Of a stretch of DNA of 64,000 bases, positions 53,613 to 62,485 are shown piece by piece. Every line of letters begins with the position of its first letter. The first letter of the stretch is position 1. Where the stretch lies: contig NZ_JAGGJZ010000002.1 in assembly GCF_017873235.1 (NCBI RefSeq), positions 124,001-188,000 on the forward strand. The letters are read 5' to 3'. A program made the translations under genes and the position numbers. The notes under the pieces are model-generated. The model had not been told where the DNA came from and did not search any database. It worked only from the letters and a program-made list of their open reading frames with translations. The DNA is from Clostridium moniliforme (GTDB lineage Bacteria > Bacillota > Clostridia > Clostridiales > Clostridiaceae).

Positions 53613-53658
53613 AATAAAGGTTATTTAATTTAATATTATATTGCCTTTATTTTTTTTG
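53613..53658 (+). terminator. Intrinsic terminator with long loop
   Basis: Arms AATAAAGG (53613-53620) and CCTTTATT (53644-53651) enclose a 23-base loop; an eight-T run follows. About 160 bp after csaA. Confidence 0.65.
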
Positions 53659-53940
53659 TTTTAAATTTATATTTACAATATAAAATTTAAAAAATATTTG
53701 AATATAATTACAAAATTGTATATTATGTTAATAATAAGTATAAATTTATTAAAAATTGGCTGTAGATAAGTAAGTTTTAATTTTAGATAGTCATTCAGAG
53801 ACTTACGTAACCGCTTGTTAAGTATTATAAATAATAGATAAATTTATAAATATAATAAATGAATAAAGGTCTACTAAAGATAAGGAGATGATTAATAGGA
53901 TAAAAATAAGTAATTATAAGATAAAAAGGGGGCTTAATTT
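53659..53940 (+). promoter_or_regulatory. Leader region of the MFS gene
   Basis: About 280 bp. It has a locally GC-richer segment (GCTGTAGATAAGTAAG ... AGACTTACGTAACCGCTTG, 53759-53819) where GTAAGT can pair with ACTTAC. It might be a structured 5' UTR, but no known riboswitch fold was recognised. No gene supported. Confidence 0.35.
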
Positions 53941-55176
53941 ATGAATTACATAAAGAAATTAATAGAGCCATACAAAGGTCTTCCTAAAGAAATATACATA
54001 TTATTTATAGGAAATATTATAAATGCAGCAGGATCATTTATTGCACCATTAATGACTCTTATATTAACTAAAAAAATAGGGCTATCATCAGAACTTGCAG
54101 GGATTTATATTAGTATATTTGGGGTGATTTATTTACCAACTGGACTTATAGGTGGAAAACTTACTGATATGTTTGGAAGGAAAAAAATTATTATTATATT
54201 TCAAGGAATAGCTTGCATTCTTTATGGAGCCTGTGGATTTGTAAAGCCAAGTATGATAACTATATATTTAATAATGTTAGCTGGGGCGGCTTCAGGATTT
54301 GTATCACCTGCTATAAATTCTATGGTTGGTGATTTAACTGAACCTAAAAATAGAAATGCATCCTATGCACTTACTTATATGGGGTGGAATTTAGGGTTTG
54401 CAATAGGTCCATTTGTTGGTGGACTTTTATTTGAGAAATATTTAAATATTTTATTTATAGGAGATGCATGTACTACAGCAATAGCATTAATATTAATCGG
54501 CTTATTTGTAAGGGAAACTAAAGGAAGAGAGAAAAGCGAAATAGTTTCTGAAGATAGAGTTTTAGAAAAGGATGAGGAAGGAAGTATATTTAAAATTCTA
54601 TGGGGTAGAAAGATATTATTGTATTTTGGAATTGTTATATTTGGATACGATTTAGTTTATGGTCAGTGGGGATTTTTATTGCCTATTGAATTATCAAATG
54701 TATATGGTAGTTTAGGAGCAAAATATTACGGGTATGTTTCAAGTTTTAATGGAGTGGTTGTAATACTTATGACTCCAATAATAACAAAGTTATTTTATAA
54801 AGTAGAAAATTTAAAAAATATATTCTATGGTGGATTATTTTATACATTAGGTTTTGGACTTCTTGGATTTTTTAATTCTATTTTTATGGTATTTATATCA
54901 GTATTTATATTTACATTAGGAGAAATAATTTTAGCAACAAATGTTAATACATTTATAGCTAATAATACACCAGCATCCCACAGAGGAAGGATGAATGGTA
55001 TACTTCCAATTTTAATGGGAGCAGGATATTATATAGGTCCTATTATGGTAGGAAAGGTTTTATCATATTTGGATGATATGAAAACATGGAATATTTTAAG
55101 TGTTATTGTGTTATTGTCCACAATATTTGTTGTATATATAAGAAAAATTTATATTAGAAGTTATAAAAATAAATAA
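53941..55176 (+). CDS. MFS transporter (drug-efflux type)
   Basis: A 411-aa protein with 12 predicted membrane helices in two halves. The loop 2-3 signature GGKLTDMFGRKK (about 76-88) marks the family, and a partial second copy follows helix 8. The central cytoplasmic loop is charged (GREKSEIVSEDR). GGGGG precedes ATG. Typical of the MdtH/drug-H+ antiporter group, substrate unknown. Monocistronic, followed by a strong terminator. The long leader could confer inducibility. Confidence 0.85.
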   Translation: MNYIKKLIEPYKGLPKEIYILFIGNIINAAGSFIAPLMTLILTKKIGLSSELAGIYISIFGVIYLPTGLIGGKLTDMFGRKKIIIIFQGIACILYGACGFVKPSMITIYLIMLAGAASGFVSPAINSMVGDLTEPKNRNASYALTYMGWNLGFAIGPFVGGLLFEKYLNILFIGDACTTAIALILIGLFVRETKGREKSEIVSEDRVLEKDEEGSIFKILWGRKILLYFGIVIFGYDLVYGQWGFLLPIELSNVYGSLGAKYYGYVSSFNGVVVILMTPIITKLFYKVENLKNIFYGGLFYTLGFGLLGFFNSIFMVFISVFIFTLGEIILATNVNTFIANNTPASHRGRMNGILPILMGAGYYIGPIMVGKVLSYLDDMKTWNILSVIVLLSTIFVVYIRKIYIRSYKNK

Positions 55177-55181
55177 TAAAA

Positions 55182-55248
55182 GAGGCAAAATAATAAATTC
55201 TTAGTGAAATTTTATCACCTAGTAGAAATTTATCATTTTGCCTTTTTG
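55182..55248 (+). terminator. Intrinsic terminator with large loop
   Basis: Arms AGAGGCAAAATAATAAATT and AATTTATCATTTTGCCT with a 20-base loop and TTTTT tail. Confidence 0.75.
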
Positions 55249-55273
55249 TAACTTTAAATAATATATTAAAGTT

Positions 55274-55561
55274 TTATTTTATAGAATTTGTATTTTTTGA
55301 TTTTTTTCTAGATTTAAAAAAATTAATAAAAAATCGAATTAGTAGAATTATCAATAATGTAGCTTCTAAAAAGTAAAGAAAAGGTTTTAAAGAATCATAA
55401 ATATAATTTGGTGCTATAAGCTTAACATCTTTATCAATATAGTATGCAATTAATAATAAACCTACTAACTTATAGTTTAAAGATTTTTTTGTTATAAATG
55501 CATATATTGTAAAAGCAATAATCAAAAATAATAAAAATAGATTTATAAGAATTAAATTCAT
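55274..55561 (-). CDS. Hypothetical small membrane protein
   Basis: A 95-aa protein with three hydrophobic helices (NLILINLFLLFLIIAFTIYAF; YKLVGLLLIAYYI; FLYFLEATLLIILLIRFFI) and a basic C-terminal tail KSRKKSKNTN. GAAGGACTTATTA precedes ATG. No family recognised. Convergent with the MFS gene. Confidence 0.55.
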   Translation of the reverse strand: MNLILINLFLLFLIIAFTIYAFITKKSLNYKLVGLLLIAYYIDKDVKLIAPNYIYDSLKPFLYFLEATLLIILLIRFFINFFKSRKKSKNTNSIK

Positions 55562-55726
55562 TAATAAGTCCTTCTTTCTTAATATCTAATTATTGTAATT
55601 ATAACATTTTAAGAAGTAATAAGGAATATTTATAAAAATAAGACTTTCTTAAGCTTTATAGTAAACTAGTGAAGGAAAGATAAAATAATTAGTTAATTTT
55701 CATGAAAATTGATATGATTAAATTAA

Positions 55727-55766
55727 AAAAATAAGTAAGACCTTTAGAAGTCTTACTTATTTTTTA
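55727..55766. terminator. Bidirectional terminator
   Basis: Stem AAAATAAGTAAGAC/GTCTTACTTATTTT with short loop and T/A runs on both sides, between the L,D-transpeptidase gene end and the small membrane-protein upstream region. Confidence 0.8.
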
Positions 55767-57170
55767 TTATTCAAAGTAACATACAATTGGAGTACCTGCT
55801 GAAATATTATTAAATATTGTTTCAGCTAATTCATGTGGTGAATTTATACAACCGTGAGAACCACTTGTTTTATAAATATCTCCACCAAATTTATTTCTCC
55901 ATTTTGCATCATGTATACCAATACCATTATTAAATGGCATCCAATAATCAACTGGAGTACTATAATTTTGACCTTTTAATGTAGCATTTCTTTCTTTGTA
56001 ATATAAGCTATAAACACCTGGAGGAGTTCCATGCTTATTACTTTCATTTCCAGTAACAACGTCTCCTTGAACAACAAGTGAACCATTTTTATAGAACCAT
56101 AGATGTTGTCTTGTTAGATCAATTTCAACATAAGTGTTTCCTATGTCATTAGCTCCATGTGATACTGCTGTTTGTGAATATTTTGGTTCTTTTGTTACAG
56201 TTTCACCTTTTTTTATTATTGAAATTAGACTGCTAGTTTCTTCGGGAATATTAATTGCCCAACCATAAGTACCACCACTAACTTTAACAGTTTTTCCAGT
56301 AGAGGAAGCAAAATTCCTTGTTTTTCCACGAGTGTCATAAGTGTTAGCTAGTCCACTTATATAATTTCTAACTTTAGATTCATCAATAAAAGGTTTCATG
56401 TTATTATTAACACCAACCCAATTATGAATTAATGATCCATTAACTACTTCTGTATTATCACCAATTTTATAAGTTACTTTTGCTGATACATATTTATCAA
56501 GAGTCTTTTTAGCATCCATAACTTCTTGTGATTTAGAAGTATACTTTGGATTTTCATAGCAATTAATATTTTCTAAGTTTAAAGTTTTTTCTCTATTAAT
56601 TAAAGCTATTTCAATGTCTTTATATAAAATAGATGAATTTACTTTATTTCCATAAACTTCATCAACAATTTTATAACCATTATCTGTATACTTTAAACTA
56701 GCATTTTTAGGGTTAACTATATTTTTTTTATCAAAATAAGCTAAATTATTAAAGCATTTATCTAATTTCTCTTTGTTATAAGAGATAATTCCAGGTACTT
56801 CATGATTATTTTTCTTAAATATTGAAACAATCCATCCAAAAGGATTTTGATCATCTTTCAATTGTTTGATTTTATCATTTTTATTGTATTTTAAATCAAT
56901 ATCAGATGAAGTGATTTTTTCCTTTACATTGTTTCGTCCTACTAATTCTAATGAATATGTATTAATTCCGGATGATATTTCTTTAGTTACTTCATCAACT
57001 GTTTTACATGATGCATTAACATTATTTATGACAGTTCCAAAATAAAAATGATTGATAAAATATAGTGATGTTCCTATATATATGGCAAGTAAAATGCAAA
57101 AAGAAATAATAATACCTATAATAATTTTTTTGTTTTTAGTATAATGCTTATCGTGTTGCCTTCTTTTCAT
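55767..57170 (-). CDS. L,D-transpeptidase (YkuD domain) with peptidoglycan-binding repeats
   Basis: A 467-aa membrane-anchored enzyme. An N-terminal helix (IIIGIIISFCILLAIYIGTSLYF) is followed by two PG_binding_4-type domains (about 60-310) and a YkuD catalytic domain (about 345-467) with the signature SGSHGCINSP; the nucleophile is Cys441 and the upstream GIHDAKW supplies His. It makes 3,3 crosslinks in peptidoglycan or modifies the spore/cell wall. The AGGGGGAG ribosome binding site lies about 12 bases before ATG, further than ideal. Confidence 0.9.
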   Translation of the reverse strand: MKRRQHDKHYTKNKKIIIGIIISFCILLAIYIGTSLYFINHFYFGTVINNVNASCKTVDEVTKEISSGINTYSLELVGRNNVKEKITSSDIDLKYNKNDKIKQLKDDQNPFGWIVSIFKKNNHEVPGIISYNKEKLDKCFNNLAYFDKKNIVNPKNASLKYTDNGYKIVDEVYGNKVNSSILYKDIEIALINREKTLNLENINCYENPKYTSKSQEVMDAKKTLDKYVSAKVTYKIGDNTEVVNGSLIHNWVGVNNNMKPFIDESKVRNYISGLANTYDTRGKTRNFASSTGKTVKVSGGTYGWAINIPEETSSLISIIKKGETVTKEPKYSQTAVSHGANDIGNTYVEIDLTRQHLWFYKNGSLVVQGDVVTGNESNKHGTPPGVYSLYYKERNATLKGQNYSTPVDYWMPFNNGIGIHDAKWRNKFGGDIYKTSGSHGCINSPHELAETIFNNISAGTPIVCYFE

Positions 57171-57529
57171 AATGATTAATATCTCCCCCTACTACGAAAT
57201 TTAATATTTAATTTCATTTTATAATTTACTCCTTTCATTTAAATAAAAATTAAATCTTAAATTATATAGTGATTTTAAAAAATTAATTTTATTATTTAAA
57301 AAAATATATATTATAATTATCATAATGTAATAAATTTTTAAGAGTTATTAAAGTTACATTATAATTTTACTTCATTACTTAAAAAAATTCCCGTAAAAAT
57401 ACAATTGTTTTTTATTTGTTAAATATTAAATAGTTTTCCATGATAAATTCTTGCAGATTTTAATTTGATAAAACAAATAAAAACTAAGGTTTGATTAGGA
57501 AAATAATGTATTTTAATAATATTAAAATT
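57171..57529. other. AT-rich intergenic region
   Basis: The first part of a 686-bp gap between divergent genes. It holds the upstream region of the L,D-transpeptidase gene on the minus strand. No ORF with a ribosome binding site was found. Confidence 0.4.
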
Positions 57530-57765
57530 TGTTAATATTAAGTTAACAAATTATAGTATAAAATATGTAGCATAGTTAATATACTTCCAATTTCCCAAAA
57601 TTTCAAGTGTAAATGTTAAATTGTAATATAATTCAAAATAATTTGGATTAATGGAATAAGTTGATTTACTACAAAGTTAGAAGCTCCACTTATAAAATTT
57701 TACATTATTAATTTAATAAAAAAATGTATGAAATTATGTAATTTCATACATTTTTTATTTTTTTT
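57530..57765 (+). ncRNA. Candidate small RNA with own promoter and terminator
   Basis: TTGTTA (57530-57535), 17-bp spacer and TATAGT (57553-57558) would start a transcript near 57565. A perfect 13-bp stem with extended A/T arms (57719-57756) and T run would end it near 57760, giving about 195 nt. No ORF with a ribosome binding site lies inside. A separate promoter-like TTGACT/ATAATT (57795-57823) serves the next gene. Confidence 0.35.
57719..57765. terminator. Intrinsic terminator in the intergenic region
   Basis: Stem AAATGTATGAAATTA/TAATTTCATACATTT with TG loop and T runs on both strands. No annotated gene ends here, which is why a small RNA is proposed. Confidence 0.75.
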
Positions 57766-57856
57766 AAGTAGAAATGTTATAAAAATTATGAAAATTGACT
57801 AAATAGTATATTTTATGATAATTTCATAAATGAAAAGAATTTTAGGGGGGAGAAAA

Positions 57857-58366
57857 ATGAATATAGAAAAAAAGTTAAGTAATAATGCAGTAAAATCATG
57901 GATATTTTCAAGAACAATTTTTTTATTAATTATTATACTTATTTATATTTTAATAAGATTTATAACACCTAATCTGAGTATTCCATGGGTAAGTAATTTT
58001 GTTTCTAATCATATAAAAGCAATAAATATAATTTCTTTTATAATAATAGGATTAACGGTTATTGAGGCTTATATTGAACCATTTTTTGAATATAAACAAT
58101 GGAGCTATAAAATTAATGAAAATGAAGTTTATTTTAAAGAAGGAATCTTTTTTACTAGAAGTGTAACAATTCCAATAGTTAGAATTCAAAATATAAAATT
58201 AAATGAAGGTCCTATAAATAGAATGTATAATCTTGCTTCTGTAAAAATTGGAACAGCCGGTGGAGATTTTGAAATACCAAATTTAGATAAACAAGAAGTA
58301 GATAAAATAGTTGAATTTCTAAGAAAAAAGATTAATGAAAATATTAAGGAGGAGTTGTTATCTTAG
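57857..58366 (+). CDS. bPH2-domain membrane protein (YdbS-like)
   Basis: A 169-aa protein with two N-terminal membrane helices (FLLIIILIYILIRFI and AINIISFIIIGLTVIEA) and a bacterial pleckstrin-homology domain (YKINENEVYFKEGIFFTRSVTIPIVRIQNI). It is the YdbS-like member of the YdbS/YdbT pair, which in B. subtilis is linked to resistance to the peptide antibiotic amylocyclicin. The ATG at 57857 has GGGGGGAG upstream; the in-frame ATG at 57830 is rejected. Three bases separate it from the YdbT-like gene. Confidence 0.85.
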   Translation: MNIEKKLSNNAVKSWIFSRTIFLLIIILIYILIRFITPNLSIPWVSNFVSNHIKAINIISFIIIGLTVIEAYIEPFFEYKQWSYKINENEVYFKEGIFFTRSVTIPIVRIQNIKLNEGPINRMYNLASVKIGTAGGDFEIPNLDKQEVDKIVEFLRKKINENIKEELLS

Positions 58367-58368
58367 AT

Positions 58369-59814
58369 ATGGAAAGTAAAGTTAATAATAAATCCTCATT
58401 AAATAAAAAAATTAGAAATGATATAAAAAGTATATTATATAAATTTATTTTAAGTCTTAAAGAAAATATTTTTTTAATTATTTTTGCAATTGTATTCATG
58501 AAAAAACTAGCTTACTTAATAGTACCAGTAGTATTAATATTAGATATAGGTTATATTATTTTGAAGTGGTTTAACCAGTATTTTTTATTAAGTGAAGAAG
58601 ATGCTAGGTATCATTACGGGATTTTTTCTAAAAATACAATAATAATACCTAAAAATAATATAAAATCTATGGATATATCTGTAAATTTATTAGAGAAACT
58701 TCTAAGATATAGCAAGGTGAAAATAGAAAGTCCAGTTAAAGATGCAGATTTAGATGAGATAAAAATGTATTTATCAAATGAAAAAATAGATACATTAAAA
58801 GATTTTGCCTTTTCAAAAAATACTTATAATGAAAGTTTAGAAAATATAGAAGCTTTAGATATGGAAGAAAATATTAAAGAGAATACATATGTTAAAAAAG
58901 TAAGTAATAAAGAATTATTAATATATGGATTAACTACATTTAATATATTAATAATTATAGCTCTTATATTTAAAGGATATAGTGTTTTAGAAAATTTTGT
59001 TGAAGGGGAAAAGGTAAATGATGTTATTTCAAGTTCTACTTTATATTTATCAGAAAATGTTTCCTTATTTATTGGTATAGTAGGAATAATAATTTTACTT
59101 ATTATTCTTAAAGGTATAGCAGTTATTTATTATATGATTAAATATTATAATTTCACTGTTTCAAAAGATTTAAATACTATAAAAGTAAAATATGGTCTTA
59201 TAAACAGTAGAGAATTTTCTTTTAACATAAACAATGTAAAAATGGTAAGATTAAAATCAAATTTCTTAAGACAAATATTTAAAATTAATGAACTTAGTGT
59301 AGTTGTTAAAGGTTATACAGGAGTTGGAGATGAAAATATAGTTTTATATCCAATAGGCAAAGAAAAGGAACTTTTTAATTTATTAAAAAAACTGTTACCA
59401 GATTGGATAATAGAAGGAGATGGAGAAGGAATAAATAGAGGAAAATTAATGTTAGTTTTAAAGCCATCTATTATAGTTATTTTAATATCTTTAATAGGCT
59501 ATTTAATTTTTAGGACTAACTATGTATTTTTACTAAATATTCTATTGATAATAGTAATACCATCATCAATATTAAAAGGAAAAAATTTAAATTTAAAAAT
59601 TTCTAATAATAAAATAAAGGCAGTTAATGGTGGTTTTGTAAGAAATAAATATATTTTAGACAAAAAAGATATACAAGCTGTACAATTTGAAACAACACCT
59701 TTTCAAAAAAAATATAATTTAGGTAAAATATTAATTAATTATTATAGTGAAATAGGGGAAGTAATTACTTTAAATTATATGAAAAAGGAATATGTTCAAA
59801 AAATAATTAATTGA
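58369..59814 (+). CDS. bPH2-domain membrane protein (YdbT-like)
   Basis: A 481-aa partner with several membrane segments and three bPH2 domains: about 60-120 (DARYHYGIFSKNTIIIPKNNIKSM), about 260-345 (YYNFTVSKDLNTIKVKYGLINSREF in pieces) and about 400-481. It resembles YdbT of B. subtilis. ATG 58369 lies three bases after the previous stop; the AGGAGGAG site is about 14 bases upstream, a long spacing, so coupling to the previous gene may be required. Ends at a terminator. Confidence 0.82.
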   Translation: MESKVNNKSSLNKKIRNDIKSILYKFILSLKENIFLIIFAIVFMKKLAYLIVPVVLILDIGYIILKWFNQYFLLSEEDARYHYGIFSKNTIIIPKNNIKSMDISVNLLEKLLRYSKVKIESPVKDADLDEIKMYLSNEKIDTLKDFAFSKNTYNESLENIEALDMEENIKENTYVKKVSNKELLIYGLTTFNILIIIALIFKGYSVLENFVEGEKVNDVISSSTLYLSENVSLFIGIVGIIILLIILKGIAVIYYMIKYYNFTVSKDLNTIKVKYGLINSREFSFNINNVKMVRLKSNFLRQIFKINELSVVVKGYTGVGDENIVLYPIGKEKELFNLLKKLLPDWIIEGDGEGINRGKLMLVLKPSIIVILISLIGYLIFRTNYVFLLNILLIIVIPSSILKGKNLNLKISNNKIKAVNGGFVRNKYILDKKDIQAVQFETTPFQKKYNLGKILINYYSEIGEVITLNYMKKEYVQKIIN

Positions 59815-59876
59815 ATTTAAAAAATATAAATTTAATTAATTATATAAAGTAGTTCTAATGTTTATATACAATAATA

Positions 59877-59910
59877 AAAAGTGTTCCAAAATTAAATGGA
59901 ACACTTTTTA
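59877..59910 (+). terminator. Intrinsic terminator
   Basis: Stem AAAAGTGTTCCA/TGGAACACTTTT with a 9-base loop; probably bidirectional with the convergent nitroreductase gene. Confidence 0.85.
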
Positions 59911-59939
59911 AAGTTAATTATTATATTAAAAATTTTATT

Positions 59940-60758
59940 TTAGCACCAATAAATATTTGCTTCTTTTCTTGGAGCTGTTCTTTGATATTTAACATTAGGA
60001 TATCCAATTACCATACATGAAGCTATATTTGTATCTTTAATTTTAAGAAAATCTAAAATTTCTTTATTGTCTTTTGCTGCAGTTTGGAAGAATCCACTAA
60101 AGAAAGTTCCTAAACCTAATGAATCAGTCATAAGTTCCATATTTGAAGAAGCTAGTCCTCCATCTAGTGGATTTGTAGATGTAACTATTATTAAAACCGG
60201 AGCATTGAAAAATAGTTTATCATTATTTACAGGATCTAATTTATAGTTTTCATACATTTTACTCCACATTAGGGCATATCTTTTTAAATGTTCTGTTTCA
60301 GGAGTTAAATTGTTTAATAAATATTCTCCTTTTTCTTTTAAGCTTTTATAAGTTAATTCCTTTAATTTTTTAAGATTTTTATCAACAACTATATAGGATA
60401 CATCCTGATCATTTTTGGCAGTTTGAGTAAATCTTCCTGCTTCTATTATTTTTTCTATTTTTTCTTTTTCTACTTCTTTATTTTTAAATTTTCTTACACT
60501 TCTTCTAAATTTGATGAAATTTAATAGGTTATTAGAATCTATTTTAAAACTTTCTTCATTATATTCTTTTACTTCATCCATATTATATTCATCTGTTGAT
60601 ACAGCATTAACTGGACATATAGCAATACAATGTCCACATTTTAAGCAATTTTCATTTTTAATAGTAGCTTTACCATTATTAAGAAATATATCATTTGCAG
60701 GGCAATCTTGGATACATTTTGTACATCCTATACATTTTTCACTAGATACTTTAAACAT
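59940..60758 (-). CDS. Ferredoxin-nitroreductase fusion protein
   Basis: A 272-aa protein. Residues 1-60 contain two [4Fe-4S] clusters (CIGCTKCIQDCP and CLKCGHCIAICP). The rest is an FMN-binding nitroreductase domain (RRSVRKFKNKEVEKEKI, NMELMTDSLGLGTFFSG, CMVIGYPNVKYQRTAPR). The ATG at 60758 has AAGGAGATG upstream; an in-frame start at 60800 is rejected. Such fusions reduce nitro compounds or flavins with ferredoxin-type electrons. Divergent from a LysR gene that probably controls it. Confidence 0.9.
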   Translation of the reverse strand: MFKVSSEKCIGCTKCIQDCPANDIFLNNGKATIKNENCLKCGHCIAICPVNAVSTDEYNMDEVKEYNEESFKIDSNNLLNFIKFRRSVRKFKNKEVEKEKIEKIIEAGRFTQTAKNDQDVSYIVVDKNLKKLKELTYKSLKEKGEYLLNNLTPETEHLKRYALMWSKMYENYKLDPVNNDKLFFNAPVLIIVTSTNPLDGGLASSNMELMTDSLGLGTFFSGFFQTAAKDNKEILDFLKIKDTNIASCMVIGYPNVKYQRTAPRKEANIYWC

Positions 60759-60847
60759 TAATAAACATCTCCTTAAGTTCTTTATATGAATAAAATTCAT
60801 ACTATATACTAGATTTAAAATTAATTTATTGATATTATATCACTATA

Positions 60848-60890
60848 TAATTAGTATAGTCTAATTACTAATATTCATAAAACTATGAAT
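60848..60890. promoter_or_regulatory. Two inverted repeats between divergent nitroreductase and LysR genes
   Basis: TAATTAG-N6-CTAATTA (60848-60867) and ATTCATA-N4-TATGAAT (60873-60890). The second fits the T-N11-A rule of LysR-type sites. Both lie in the 164-bp gap between the divergent genes, ideal for autoregulation and activation. Confidence 0.55.
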
Positions 60891-60922
60891 TTAAGTTATG
60901 GAAATTTAAGAAGGAGATATTT

Positions 60923-61810
60923 ATGAATTTACAACAGTTAGAATATTTTAAGGTATTAGCAGAAACTAAAAATTTTACAGTTGCTTCTAATAAATTATTA
61001 ATAACACAACCTGCATTAAGTAAATCAATATTAAAACTTGAAAAAGAATTAAGAGTAGATTTATTTGAAAGAGAAGGACGTAATATTAAAATTACTAAAG
61101 GTGGGGAGATATTTTTAAAATATGTTGAGTTAGCTTTGTTTAATATTGAAAAGGGAATTGAAGAAATAAATAATATACAAAGTATTGATGAGAAAAAAAT
61201 AATAATCTCATCTACTGAATGTATAGGTTCAACATTTATTCCATTTATATTAAGTGATTTTTTAAATGAAAATCCAGATATAAAATTTCAATTTAATAAT
61301 GGTTCTGTTTTAGAAATATTAAATAGTTTAAATAGTAATGAAATAGATTTAGGATTTATAGATGATATCAATTTTATTAATAGTTATCCAGAACTTAAAG
61401 CTGTACTTGTAAAAAAAGAAAAGTATGTTTTAATTGTTCCAAAGGGACATAATCTTTCTAACAAAATGGAGGTTTCACTAAAAGAATTAAAAGAGGAATC
61501 TTTTATCATACTTAATAACAATTTAAAAAATAAAAAAATTTCTTACTCTGAACTTATTGGATATACACCAAAAATATCAGTAGAGCCTAATAAAGCAAGT
61601 ATGTTAATGGGATTAGTAGCTGCAGGTGCTGGAATTGCAATAGTTCCATATACTCCAAGCATAAGTACAAGCAAAATATCTATAGTTAACATAAAAGAAG
61701 ATATTGGATACAAAAAAATATATATGGCTTGGAATAAAGAAAAATGCAAAAATAATAATATTAAAGATTTTAGAGATTATATAATAAATAAGAAATTTTT
61801 AAATTTATAA
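60923..61810 (+). CDS. LysR-family transcriptional regulator
   Basis: A 295-aa regulator. Residues 1-60 form the winged HTH (LEYFKVLAETKNFTVASNKL, ITQPALSKSILKLEKEL) and about 88-290 the periplasmic-binding-protein-like effector domain (STECIGSTFIPFILSDF, GLVAAGAGIAIVPYT). AGAAGGAG lies upstream of ATG. It is divergent from the ferredoxin-nitroreductase gene, the classic arrangement for a LysR regulator and its target. The effector is unknown; electrophiles or nitro compounds are plausible. Confidence 0.92.
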   Translation: MNLQQLEYFKVLAETKNFTVASNKLLITQPALSKSILKLEKELRVDLFEREGRNIKITKGGEIFLKYVELALFNIEKGIEEINNIQSIDEKKIIISSTECIGSTFIPFILSDFLNENPDIKFQFNNGSVLEILNSLNSNEIDLGFIDDINFINSYPELKAVLVKKEKYVLIVPKGHNLSNKMEVSLKELKEESFIILNNNLKNKKISYSELIGYTPKISVEPNKASMLMGLVAAGAGIAIVPYTPSISTSKISIVNIKEDIGYKKIYMAWNKEKCKNNNIKDFRDYIINKKFLNL

Positions 61811-62022
61811 AAGATATAAAAATATATTACTTATACATAATATATTTTTAGAAAATAATAGTTATATTTATAAAAATGAATAAAAAATTTGAATTGTAAA
61901 CAATTTTATTCTTTTAAATTAAAATTAATTCAAAAGTGATTCTTTAGTAAAAATAGTTGTTATAATAAACACATACAAATTAATAAACTTTTGAAGATTA
62001 GAAGTTTGGGGAGGTTTTTAAA

Positions 62023-62238
62023 ATGAAAAAAGATATAAAGGATTTAAAAGAAGAAATTAAAAACAAAGCCGAAGAAGACTTAAAAGTAGTAAATGAAAAT
62101 AGTAAAGCTTATAAAGAAGATGAAAAGGAAGCTAATAAATTAGGAAAAGCTATAAATAAAGAATTAGATAATGAATTAAAGGAAGAAGCAGCAGAAGCAA
62201 AAGAATTTGCAAAAGAATTAAAAGATAGTATGAAATAA
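62023..62238 (+). CDS. Small charged coiled-coil protein
   Basis: A 71-aa protein made almost only of Lys, Glu, Ala, Asp and Leu (KKDIKDLKEEIKNKAEED; ELKEEAAEAKEFAKEL), with heptad-like spacing and no cysteine or hydrophobic core. It probably forms a helical coiled coil and may be intrinsically soluble. GGGAGG lies before ATG, and TATAAT at 61961-61966 could be its -10. Function unknown. Confidence 0.6.
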   Translation: MKKDIKDLKEEIKNKAEEDLKVVNENSKAYKEDEKEANKLGKAINKELDNELKEEAAEAKEFAKELKDSMK

Positions 62239-62393
62239 GTACTATATAAAAAATATTTTTATAATTAGAAATTTTAGTTTTAATTTATTTATAAATGCAT
62301 TTAGTTAAGCTTATAAATTTATATTATTTGTAGGTTTAATCAGATGCATTTTTTTTATAATTATAATAAGAAAAAATTAATAATAGTAAGGGG

Positions 62394-62433
62394 AAAAGAA
62401 TTAGAAAGTTTACACTTCTAATTCTTTTTTTTG
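62394..62433 (+). terminator. Intrinsic terminator
   Basis: Stem AAAGAATTAGAA/TTCTAATTCTTT with a seven-base loop region and eight T residues, 53 bp before prkA. An earlier weaker hairpin with TTTTTTTT at about 62343-62358 also follows the coiled-coil gene. Confidence 0.8.
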
Positions 62434-62485
62434 TCATAGATTAGTAAATTAGATGAATATATTTTATTAAAGGGAGGGGTAGAAT

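Noticed and set aside
53888..53944. 18-codon ORF whose TGA overlaps the MFS start as a possible leader peptide
   Set aside because: Its ATG directly touches AAGGAG with no spacer, so initiation is unlikely.
57530..57550. TTGTTAA-N7-TTAACAA as a Rex site
   Set aside because: Rex sites have a four-base spacer; this one has seven, and the match includes part of a promoter.
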